Source of the DNA: an uncultured Alistipes sp.
Lineage (GTDB): Bacteria > Bacteroidota > Bacteroidia > Bacteroidales > Rikenellaceae
Length of the DNA stretch: 34,629 nucleotides
Reading direction: 5' to 3'
Assembly: GCA_900546065.1 (NCBI GenBank)
Contig: URBK01000024.1
Coordinates: 1-34,629, forward strand
The notes under the pieces were generated by a model. The model was given only the letters and a program-made list of their open reading frames with translations, was not told where the DNA came from and searched no databases. Positions 1 to 7,104 of the stretch are shown here, one piece after another (the first letter of the stretch is position 1; each line of letters starts with the position of its first letter). The translations under genes and the position numbers were made by a program.

Positions 1-383
1 TGCAATCGACCACCACATCGAACGTCGTGACATACGAGGTCGTGATCGACGCCCCGAACCCCGACCTGAAACTCAAGCCCGGGATGACGGCCACCACGAC
101 CATCTATACGATGGAGCGCGGCGGGGTCTTTGTCGTGCCGGCAAAGGCGCTGCGGTTCGTACCCTCGGACATAACGGCACAGCAGCGTAAGGAGCTGCCC
201 GCACAGCATGTCTACGTGCGCGGCGGCGACGGCACGCTCACCGTGCGCGAGGTGACGACGGGCATATCGAACGGCGTGCAGACCGAGGTCACGTCGGGAC
301 TCGCCGCGGGCGACTGTATCGTCGTTGGGCTCGCCGCCGACGATAATACCGAAGGGGATGTTTCGGTCAGCATATCAATGTAG
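1..383 (+). CDS. RND/MacA-type efflux periplasmic adaptor subunit, C-terminal part
   Basis: The reading frame is open from the first bases of the window and ends at a TAG at 381-383, so only the last ~127 residues are present. The segment VVTYEVVIDAPNPDLKLKPGM is the usual end of the beta-barrel domain of membrane-fusion proteins of the MacA/HlyD group. It is followed by a membrane-proximal domain with the 'VPAKALRFVP' and 'VREVTTGISNGVQTEVTSGLAAGDCIVVG' type strands. Such proteins bridge an inner-membrane transporter to a TolC-like outer-membrane channel. The ABC ATPase and FtsX-type permease genes directly downstream fit a MacAB-type tripartite exporter. The substrate (macrolide, peptide, lipid or other) cannot be told from the sequence. 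The N-terminal hairpin and lipoyl regions lie outside the window. Confidence 0.9.
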   Translation, partial: QSTTTSNVVTYEVVIDAPNPDLKLKPGMTATTTIYTMERGGVFVVPAKALRFVPSDITAQQRKELPAQHVYVRGGDGTLTVREVTTGISNGVQTEVTSGLAAGDCIVVGLAADDNTEGDVSVSISM

Positions 384-387
384 CGAC

Positions 388-1221
388 ATGGGACCTACCG
401 ATAACATCGACATGGCAGCGGGCGGCACAGTACCGGCAGAGAGCCTTCACGCCGTCAACACGAAACCCTCGGATGCCGAAGCCCGCCAGCAGATCATCCG
501 CATGGAGGGCATACGCCGCGACTTCCGCGTCGGCAGCGAGACGGTGCACGCACTGCGCGGGGTGTCGTTCTCGATCAGCGAGGGGGAGTTCGTCACCATC
601 ATGGGCACCAGCGGCTCGGGAAAATCGACGCTGCTGAACCTGCTGGGGTGCCTTGACGTGCCCACGGCGGGCGAATACTACCTCGACGGCATACCCGTGC
701 GCCGCATGAGCGGCAACGAACGCGCCACGCTGCGAAACCGCAAGATAGGCTTCGTCTTCCAGTCATACAACCTCCTGCCCAAGACCACGGCCGTGGAGAA
801 CGTCGAGCTGCCGCTGCTCTACAACAGCGCCGTGGGGCGTGCCGAGCGGCGTGCCCGCGCCGAGCAGGCGCTGCGCGACGTGGGACTGCAGGACCGCATG
901 AACCACCGCTCAAACCAGATGTCGGGAGGCCAGCAGCAGCGTGTGGCCATAGCCCGCGCGCTGGTCAACGATCCGGTTATCATCCTTGCCGACGAGGCTA
1001 CGGGAAACCTCGACACACGCACCTCGTTCGAGATCCTGACCCTCTTCCAGCGTCTCAACGCCAAGGGCCGCACCATAATCTTCGTCACGCACAACCCCGA
1101 GATAGCGCTCTACTCGTCGCGTACTATCACCCTGCGCGACGGCCGCATAATCGAGGACACAGTCAATACCCGTATCGCCTCCGCGGCCGAGACCCTCGCC
1201 GCCATGCCGCCCGAGGAGTAA
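388..1221 (+). CDS. MacB-type ABC transporter ATP-binding protein
   Basis: This 277-residue ATPase powers a tripartite exporter with the permease that follows. Walker A (GTSGSGKST, about residues 73-81), the Q-loop (VFQSYNLLP), the ABC signature (SGGQQQR), Walker B (VIILADEAT) and the H-loop (VTHN) are all present and in order. ETVHALRGVSF is the typical lead-in of the MacB/LolD branch. I chose ATG 388, four bases after the adaptor stop. It leaves a poorly conserved leader of ~38 residues before the first family-like segment (MEGIRRDF), so ATG 502 is a real alternative giving a more typical 239 residues. An ATG at 325 would overlap the adaptor gene and is unlikely. In many homologues ATPase and permease are one polypeptide; here they are separate genes. 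Confidence 0.93.
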   Translation: MGPTDNIDMAAGGTVPAESLHAVNTKPSDAEARQQIIRMEGIRRDFRVGSETVHALRGVSFSISEGEFVTIMGTSGSGKSTLLNLLGCLDVPTAGEYYLDGIPVRRMSGNERATLRNRKIGFVFQSYNLLPKTTAVENVELPLLYNSAVGRAERRARAEQALRDVGLQDRMNHRSNQMSGGQQQRVAIARALVNDPVIILADEATGNLDTRTSFEILTLFQRLNAKGRTIIFVTHNPEIALYSSRTITLRDGRIIEDTVNTRIASAAETLAAMPPEE

Positions 1222-1242
1222 CCCACACACAATACCGAGACA

Positions 1243-2445
1243 ATGAACTTTGCGAATCTCATACACATAGCCCTGCGCGCCCTCTCGAGCAACAAGATGC
1301 GGTGCCTGCTCACCATGCTGGGCATCATCATCGGCGTCTCGTCCGTCATCACGATGATGTTTCTGGGCGAGAGCCAGAAGCAGAGCATCCGCCGCGAGAT
1401 CAGCGGCATGGGTACAAACCTCATAGTCATACAGCCCGCATGGGAGAGGGGCGGCGTACGCATCTCGGCCGCCGACCTGCAGCGGCTGCGCGTGACGGAC
1501 TTCGATGCGCTGCGCAACCAGTCATCCTATCTGCGGTCGGTCTCGCCAGATGTATCGACCTCGGGGCAGGCGATAGCCGGCGCCAACAATACGCCCGCAA
1601 CCATCACGGGGTGCGTCGCGCAGATGGTCGACATACTCAACTACACGATCGACGACGGCGCCATGTGGGGCGATGCCGAGGTACGCTCCGCGGCCAAGGT
1701 GTGCGTCATAGGCTCCGAGATACGCCGCAAGCTCTTCCCCGACGGCTCGTCGCCCGTGGGCCAGACCATACGCTTCAACTCCATACCCCTCAAGGTCGTG
1801 GCTACGCTCAAGGAGAAGGGCGGCGACAACGACGAACCGATATTCGTGCCATACACAACCGTGCAGCGCCGCATGGCGGGCATACGCCACCTGAACGCCA
1901 TATATGCCTCGGCCGCAAGCGAGGAGATGTCGTCGGCCGCCGTCGCCGAGATCAAGGATATACTGCGCGAGCAGCACCATATACGTGCGGGCGAGGATGA
2001 CGACTTCCAAGTGCAGTCGATGACCGAGATGCTCGAGTCGCTCAACTCGATCCTCGGCATCATGACCATGATCCTCTCCTGCATTGCAGGCATATCGCTC
2101 GTGGTGGGCGGCATCGGTATCATGAACATAATGTATGTCTCGGTCACGGAGCGTACGCGCGAGATCGGACTGCGCATGTCGATCGGCGCAAAGAGCCGAC
2201 ACATATTGATGCAGTTCCTCATCGAGTCGGTCATCATCTCCATCGCCGGCGGCATCATAGGCGTCATCCTCGGCATAGGGCTCTCGACGCTCATAATCAA
2301 GCTGCTTGACTACCCATTCATCTTCAACGGCTTCGCCATCTTCATCTCGTTTGCCGTATGTACCTTCACGGGAGTGTTCTTCGGGTGGTACCCTGCGCGT
2401 AAGGCCAGCCGACTGAATCCCATCGACGCCCTGCGTTACGAATAG
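1243..2445 (+). CDS. macB: MacB-type ABC transporter permease (FtsX superfamily)
   Basis: This 400-residue inner-membrane permease pairs with the preceding ATPase. It shows the MacB architecture: one N-terminal membrane helix (LTMLGIIIGVSSVITMMFLG, about residues 23-42), a large periplasmic MacB_PCD domain (roughly 45-270), then three C-terminal helices. The second helix is followed by the conserved VGGIGIMNIMYVSVTERTRE and GLRMSIGAK segments, and the protein ends in PARKASRLNPIDALRYE, the classic MacB tail. ATG 1243 lies 21 bases after the ATPase stop, so co-transcription with the adaptor and ATPase is very likely. MacB permeases transmit ATP-driven motion to the periplasmic adaptor rather than moving substrate through the membrane. 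That mechanism is family knowledge; the cargo here is unknown. Confidence 0.93.
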   Translation: MNFANLIHIALRALSSNKMRCLLTMLGIIIGVSSVITMMFLGESQKQSIRREISGMGTNLIVIQPAWERGGVRISAADLQRLRVTDFDALRNQSSYLRSVSPDVSTSGQAIAGANNTPATITGCVAQMVDILNYTIDDGAMWGDAEVRSAAKVCVIGSEIRRKLFPDGSSPVGQTIRFNSIPLKVVATLKEKGGDNDEPIFVPYTTVQRRMAGIRHLNAIYASAASEEMSSAAVAEIKDILREQHHIRAGEDDDFQVQSMTEMLESLNSILGIMTMILSCIAGISLVVGGIGIMNIMYVSVTERTREIGLRMSIGAKSRHILMQFLIESVIISIAGGIIGVILGIGLSTLIIKLLDYPFIFNGFAIFISFAVCTFTGVFFGWYPARKASRLNPIDALRYE

Positions 2446-2463
2446 CAGGATCATGACAATAAC

Positions 2464-2495
2464 AAAAGGGGTGCGGACCGGTCCGCACCCCTTTT
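2464..2495. terminator. Perfect 32-bp palindrome, bidirectional terminator
   Basis: The palindrome AAAAGGGGTGCGGACC followed by its exact reverse complement forms a 16-bp stem. It is flanked by A and T runs, so it ends in a T-tract when read from either strand. It lies between the + strand permease (stop at 2445) and the - strand amidohydrolase (stop at 2515) and can end transcription from both sides. Confidence 0.9.
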
Positions 2496-2514
2496 CATAT
2501 ATCCCAGTAATCCG

Positions 2515-3648
2515 CTACACCAGACGCCGCGAACGGCTCTCCGGGGTAAGGTGAGCCCCGGCACTGTCGTATGAGAGATTTTCGAGGAGCACCAGCCCCG
2601 AACGCTTGCCCGCCTCGATGGAGCCGATCCCGCCGTCGAGACCCAGCGCCCGCGCGCCGTTGACCGTAGCCCACGCCACGGCCTCCTCCAGAGGCACACC
2701 GTCGAGAAGCTTGAGCTCCTCCACCATCGAGAGACACTCGTTCGAGGCCAGAGAGTCGGTCCCCACGCATATACGCGCCCCATGCCGCCGCAGCAACTCC
2801 ACAGGCGGCCGCAGTCCCGATATATAGTCGTTCGACCGCGGACACAGAACCCACCATAACGTCTGGCCGAGACGGTCCGAGACCATATCATACTCCGCAT
2901 CCCCGACACGGCACCCGTGTACGAGCAGCACACGCCGCCCGCGCGGCACCATATCCGCCACACGCCCTGCGGGCGAACCGTGCGAAAGGAAGTCGCACCG
3001 CCACCCCATACGTCCGTACCACGCCGCAAGCGACCCCTCGCCACGGAACAACGCCATCTCGTCGTCCGACTCCATGAAGTGGATCGACAACGGGTCGTTC
3101 GCCGCATCGGAGACCACCTCGCTAAAGACGGTATCCTGTATCGAATATGTCGAGTGTGGTGTAAGCGTCGTATCGGGATATTGCAGCAGCGGCCGCACAG
3201 CCTCCGTCGAGGCATTCAGCCCGAAGACCTCGGCAAAGCTGCGATAGCGTACGGCGCTGCGCGCCTTGGCCGCGAACGACGTCTCGCCGTTCACGATATC
3301 GGCCACGGCCTGCACACCCTCATGCCATATACGTGCATCGGCCGCCTCGAGGGCCCGCAGCCGATCCTCCATGGCAAAACCTCCGCGCACGGCGCCGATG
3401 GCGCGGGCAAAGCCCGCGAAGCCCGTGCCGCGGGCTATGGCTCCGCGCAGATACGACAACTCGAGATGACAGTGCGCATTGACAAATCCGGCGCACAACG
3501 CTCCGGCATAGAACTCCGTCGAGGCGTCGCCGTCGAGCCGCTCCCACTGCCCCACCGAGACGATAAGGCCCGTATCGTCTACCGTGACCACGGGACGCGG
3601 TATAACCTCCCCTCTGTCGAAGAGCAGGTGTGAGGCTATTCGACGCAT
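2515..3648 (-). CDS. Amidohydrolase family protein, TRZ/ATZ-type deaminase-like
   Basis: This 377-residue metal-dependent hydrolase has the ligand set of the mononuclear cytosine/adenosine-deaminase-like branch: HCH in FVNAHCHLELS (His59, His61), His190 within IHFMES and Glu193 (the HxxE signature of purine-type deaminases), His244 (LLVHG) and Asp298 (VGTDS). HSTYSIQD and LCPRSNDY are also typical. It is probably a cytoplasmic deaminase acting on a purine-like or aminated ring compound. Homologues with the N-A-H-x-H-L-E-L-S signature include aminodeoxyfutalosine deaminases of the alternative menaquinone pathway; that is a candidate only. The start at 3648 is one base past the upstream stop. 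An earlier in-frame start at 3702 would give an Arg-rich leader overlapping the DUF4296 gene. It is the last gene of the long - strand operon. Confidence 0.88.
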   Translation of the reverse strand: MRRIASHLLFDRGEVIPRPVVTVDDTGLIVSVGQWERLDGDASTEFYAGALCAGFVNAHCHLELSYLRGAIARGTGFAGFARAIGAVRGGFAMEDRLRALEAADARIWHEGVQAVADIVNGETSFAAKARSAVRYRSFAEVFGLNASTEAVRPLLQYPDTTLTPHSTYSIQDTVFSEVVSDAANDPLSIHFMESDDEMALFRGEGSLAAWYGRMGWRCDFLSHGSPAGRVADMVPRGRRVLLVHGCRVGDAEYDMVSDRLGQTLWWVLCPRSNDYISGLRPPVELLRRHGARICVGTDSLASNECLSMVEELKLLDGVPLEEAVAWATVNGARALGLDGGIGSIEAGKRSGLVLLENLSYDSAGAHLTPESRSRRLV

Positions 3649-3649
3649 G

Positions 3650-4573
3650 CTACGACTCCGCGGCCGCTCCTTCCGGCCCCGCCACGTCGGCATCATCCCC
3701 ACCGCCCGTTCCGGCAGCGCCGCCCCTGTCCGCAGCCGAGAGGCGGCTGCCCTCGATCATGCGGATCATGCTGTCGGAGAAGATACGCAGATCCAGCTGC
3801 TCGTCATACAGGGCATCGACACACTGCTCCGTCGGCGGCGTATACGTTACACGTATATCCTCCACCGTCATACGTGGCGGCGGTGTGGAGCCCTTGCGCG
3901 TACCCACATGGTTGAAGTCGATGATCAGCTGCGCCTTCGGCTCGCCGGGCTTCGATATGAGCGTATGGTGTATGGCGTGCTCGCCGCCCTTGATCACCGT
4001 GCCGCCGAAACCGATGCGTTCGGTCGAGTCGCTGCATATCCAGTAGACACGGTAGCGGCGTCCCACGCCCTTGTCGAGCGAGTCGAGCGAATATGTCGCC
4101 GAGACCACGTAGTCGCCCGTGCGGACATTGTCCACAACGAAGCGCAGACGTGTCGTATCGGCCGCCTTCGACACCCGCACCATCGTGTCGCGCAGCACGG
4201 TGCGCGTAGCGCGCCGCCGCGCCACGTTGTCGATTGTGTCGAGCACGGCGACCTGACGGTTCAGCTCCGCCGCCTCGCGGTCGAAGAGCAGGATCATATA
4301 CTCCGCCACGTCGCTCAGATGGGCGCTCTTGCGGCGCGAGAACTCCTCGAGCGTATATCGCACATCCTCCGTCGTATAGCCGTAGCGTGCGAATATCGGT
4401 TCGTAGATGTTCAGCGAATCGACACTCACACCCTGATTATCCACATAGGCGTTCGTCAGCATCGCGTCGTGGAAGATCTGGCCCAGCGTACGGTCCGGAA
4501 TCACCTTGTAGCGGCGGCACCCCGTCACCGCCAGAGCCGCGGCCACGAGCAGTATGGTTATCACTCTTTTCAT
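3650..4573 (-). CDS. DUF4296 domain-containing lipoprotein
   Basis: This 307-residue lipoprotein has a signal peptide ending in the lipobox AVTGC (Cys19). The next ~110 residues match the DUF4296 pattern: IPDRTLGQIFHDAMLTNAYVD, then YEPIFARYGYTTEDVRYTLEEFSRR and a helix ending near the DREAAELN region. The remainder resembles a beta-rich domain, and the C-terminus is low-complexity Gly/Ala/Asp. The function of DUF4296 is unknown; the family is common in Bacteroidota. Its ATG overlaps the stop of the upstream permease gene as ATGA, and its stop lies one base from the amidohydrolase start, so the three genes are translationally coupled. Its position next to a LolC/E-like permease suggests an envelope role, but this is inference. 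Confidence 0.87.
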   Translation of the reverse strand: MKRVITILLVAAALAVTGCRRYKVIPDRTLGQIFHDAMLTNAYVDNQGVSVDSLNIYEPIFARYGYTTEDVRYTLEEFSRRKSAHLSDVAEYMILLFDREAAELNRQVAVLDTIDNVARRRATRTVLRDTMVRVSKAADTTRLRFVVDNVRTGDYVVSATYSLDSLDKGVGRRYRVYWICSDSTERIGFGGTVIKGGEHAIHHTLISKPGEPKAQLIIDFNHVGTRKGSTPPPRMTVEDIRVTYTPPTEQCVDALYDEQLDLRIFSDSMIRMIEGSRLSAADRGGAAGTGGGDDADVAGPEGAAAES

Positions 4574-5787
4574 ATCGTTGCGTTATCTTTAAGCATGGCG
4601 CCCACCGTCAGGCGCGTCACCACATGTGCCACGACAATATAAGCCGCGGCCGTGAGCAGTACGTCCGCCGCGTGCAGCTCCACGGGGTATATATCCACCA
4701 TGAGCGTCGCTGTCTGCAGCCGCACCAGCCCCACCGTCTGCTGCAAAAGCGTGAGGCCCACGCCTGCGGCCACGCCCAGCACGAGGCTCACGACGGCCAG
4801 AAGGTGCCCCTCGCCCACAAATATGTCGCGCACCGTAGCGCGGCTCGCGCCCATCATGCGCAGCGTGGCCGCATCGTCCCGCTTGTCGATCATGATCATG
4901 ACGATCGTACCCACAACCGTGAGCGACGCCACCACCAGCACTATCAGCGCCACGGCGAAGACACCCCACTTCTCGAGGGCCATAAGCCGGTATATCGAGT
5001 TGCTGCGCTCGCGCGTGAGCACCTCCATACCCTCGCCCGCGATGCGTTGCAGACGCTCGGCCACGGCGTCGGCATCGGCCCCCGCGGCGAGTTTCACCGC
5101 CACGGCCGAGGCACGCCCTTCATAGTTAAACATATCCTGCGCCACGTCGAGCGCTACGTATGCCACGTCGCCATTCTCGTCGTCGATCGAGTAGAACCCC
5201 GCCACGGGCAGCGTCCGCCGCGTATATCCGCCCACGGGCAGCAGCGACGAGAAGCGCGTGCGGTTGATGGCATAGAGCGTCACCATGTCTCCCGCCGCCT
5301 GCCGCGACATGCCCAGCTCCTGTGCCGTGCGGTGCCCCAGCACGACGCTGCGCGAATCATCCACACCCACGGCGAATGTCCCGCCATATATCGTCTGCGC
5401 CACGGGCACAACATCCTCATACGTCCGCTCCACACCCCGCAGCCGCACGATCGTACGCCGATCCCCGACTTCGGCCATAGCCCCCTGCTCCAACACCAGC
5501 GACAGCGTCTCCACACCCTCCGCAGCGCATATGGCCGCAGTGTCGACAGCCGCCACGTCGAAGACCGTGCCCTCGGCCGCACGTATCGTGATGTCGGCAT
5601 CGACGGCGCGGTAGAGCGTGCGCACCATACCCTCCAGCCCGTTGAAGACCGAGAGCAGGATCACCATCGCCGCAACGGGCGTGGCCATCGCCGCAACGCT
5701 CACACCCGAGATGATATTGATCACCGAGTGGGACTTGCGCGAACGCAGATACCGCCCCGCGATGAAGTATGGCAGCCACCGCACCAT
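4570..5787 (-). CDS. LolC/LolE-like ABC transporter permease (FtsX family)
   Basis: This 405-residue inner-membrane protein opens with the LolC/E-like amphipathic start: FIAGRYLRSRKSHSVINIIS, followed by the first membrane segment (VAAMATPVAAMVILLSVFNGLE). A periplasmic domain spans about residues 55-265. Three further helices follow, with the FtsX signature TVVGTIVMIMIDKRDDAATLRMMGAS. Family members extract lipoproteins from the inner membrane for transport to the outer membrane, or act as other MacB-like machines. No cognate ATPase (LolD) gene is adjacent, so it must be encoded elsewhere. ATG 5787 is preferred over the GTG three bases earlier. The gene overlaps the DUF4296 lipoprotein gene by four bases and follows rbfA by 12. 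Confidence 0.88.
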   Translation of the reverse strand: MVRWLPYFIAGRYLRSRKSHSVINIISGVSVAAMATPVAAMVILLSVFNGLEGMVRTLYRAVDADITIRAAEGTVFDVAAVDTAAICAAEGVETLSLVLEQGAMAEVGDRRTIVRLRGVERTYEDVVPVAQTIYGGTFAVGVDDSRSVVLGHRTAQELGMSRQAAGDMVTLYAINRTRFSSLLPVGGYTRRTLPVAGFYSIDDENGDVAYVALDVAQDMFNYEGRASAVAVKLAAGADADAVAERLQRIAGEGMEVLTRERSNSIYRLMALEKWGVFAVALIVLVVASLTVVGTIVMIMIDKRDDAATLRMMGASRATVRDIFVGEGHLLAVVSLVLGVAAGVGLTLLQQTVGLVRLQTATLMVDIYPVELHAADVLLTAAAYIVVAHVVTRLTVGAMLKDNATI

Positions 5788-5799
5788 CACCGCACGCCG

Positions 5800-6147
5800 T
5801 TACTTGTTCAACAGCGAGTCGATATTCTCGATATACTCCAGCGAGTCGTCGAGGAAGAACTGCAGTTCGGGCACCACCTTCAGCTGGTTGCGTATGCGCC
5901 GCCCGAGCTCGCGCCGCAGGAACCAGTTGTTCTTCTCGAGGGCCTGCATCGTCTCCTCCGCCCGCTCGAACGGGAAGACACTCACGTATATCTTCGCATA
6001 GGCGAAGTCGGGCGACACGCGCACCGTCGTCACCGTCACCATGCGTCCGGCCACGATCGCCGCACCCTCCTTCTGCAGAATCTCCGCCATGTCACGCTGG
6101 ATCTGGCGCGCGATCTTCTGCTGTCGCATATTCTGATTTGTCTCCAT
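5800..6147 (-). CDS. rbfA: 30S ribosome-binding factor A
   Basis: This 115-residue protein is a cold-adaptation and maturation factor that binds the 30S subunit and assists processing of the 16S rRNA 5' end. The KH-like fold signature is clear: RQQKIARQIQRDMAEILQKE, then VTVTTVRVSPDFAYAKIYVSVF, then NNWFLRRELGRRIRNQLKVVPELQFFLDDSLEYIENIDSLL. Length is normal for the family. The gene is followed after 12 bases by the LolC/E-like permease, an rbfA-permease neighbourhood that I recall as common in Bacteroidota. The 82-bp gap upstream is the second-largest in the operon region, so an internal promoter is possible, but I could not find a clear TAnnTTTG box in it. Confidence 0.95.
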   Translation of the reverse strand: METNQNMRQQKIARQIQRDMAEILQKEGAAIVAGRMVTVTTVRVSPDFAYAKIYVSVFPFERAEETMQALEKNNWFLRRELGRRIRNQLKVVPELQFFLDDSLEYIENIDSLLNK

Positions 6148-6229
6148 ATCTGTCTATTTGTTTATATCCCGTTTACGGGCCTTAACTATATAATTTCAGC
6201 AATATCATTACGTCCATCGGCCGCCCGCG

Positions 6230-7072
6230 TCAACGCCGCATGGCATCCATATTGACCATATCGCCCTTCTGCGAGAAGCGGAACTCCTTCTTCATCTTCT
6301 CGCGGCGGCGCGGCTTGTAGCTCCACGAGGTGAAGCCCTCCTTGTTGAAGCGGTAGGCAAGCGTCACACTGAAGGCCAGATTGTCGATCGGGGACTTCAG
6401 GGGCGTACGCGCAAAGGGGTTCTCGGCACCGTCCGTGGCGTTGTCGTAATAACGGTTCATGTTGCGCAGGATATCCGAGTAGCCGAAGTAGTAGCGCGCA
6501 CGGAATCCCATCTCGTAACGGCCGAAGATCAGGGCGAAGCCGCCGCCACCGGCCAGTCCGTATCCGAAACGGTTGTCGCGCTCGGAGCGCATGTCGTACC
6601 GCCCCGTCGCACCCGTATCCTCATAGGTATAGTCGCCGCTGAAGTTGTAGGAGAAGGTCACCGCAGCCTCCAGATAGAGACGTATGTGGTTGCGCGCCAT
6701 GTAGACATGCGGCTGCCACACCAACGGCAGCATGATCGAGTTGAAGCGTCGCGTGTAGAACGAATATTCGCGCTCCTCCTCTCCGTCCTCGTTCATCGAG
6801 GTGGTGTAGGTGTAACCGTATGAGAATCCCCTCTGCAACAGCTCCAGATCGGCACCCACGGCACCGACGAAACGCGGCAGCGAGTAGTATCGCCACGACA
6901 GGCCGAAGTTGTAGCGGCCAAAGACCATCTTTGTCTCCTGCGCGGGGTAGAATCGCGCCGAGGCCGAGCCGTAGCCGCCGAAGACGCCCAACGTATGCTG
7001 TGCCCGCACTGTTGCCGCGCCACAGAACAGCGTCGCCGCCGAAACCAACAGTATGTATAAAAATCTCTTCAT
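6230..7072 (-). CDS. Outer-membrane beta-barrel protein (porin-like)
   Basis: This 280-residue protein has a Sec signal peptide, with cleavage likely after VRA near residue 24 just before Q-H-T. It then shows repeated amphipathic strands with aromatic girdles (GRYNFGLSWRYYSL, GADLELLQRGFSYGYTY, FGRYEMGFRARYYFGYSDIL, NLAFSVTLAYRFN). This is the pattern of the small Bacteroidota 'outer membrane beta-barrel' families (OmpA/PorT-like barrels of 8-10 strands). The basic C-terminal ~35 residues (KPRRREKMKKEFRFSQKGDM) extend past the final strand and probably lie in the periplasm. No enzymatic motif is visible; a structural, porin or adhesin role is possible. It is the third envelope gene in a row in this operon. 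Confidence 0.85.
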   Translation of the reverse strand: MKRFLYILLVSAATLFCGAATVRAQHTLGVFGGYGSASARFYPAQETKMVFGRYNFGLSWRYYSLPRFVGAVGADLELLQRGFSYGYTYTTSMNEDGEEEREYSFYTRRFNSIMLPLVWQPHVYMARNHIRLYLEAAVTFSYNFSGDYTYEDTGATGRYDMRSERDNRFGYGLAGGGGFALIFGRYEMGFRARYYFGYSDILRNMNRYYDNATDGAENPFARTPLKSPIDNLAFSVTLAYRFNKEGFTSWSYKPRRREKMKKEFRFSQKGDMVNMDAMRR

Positions 7073-7104
7073 ATCTCAAGCAAGTATCATCTCGCGGCCG
7101 CGCA

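Noticed and set aside
325..387. Earlier ATG for the MacB-type ATPase
   Set aside because: It would overlap the adaptor gene by 59 bases, and the added residues (MGSPPTIIPKGMFRSAYQ) have no family support.
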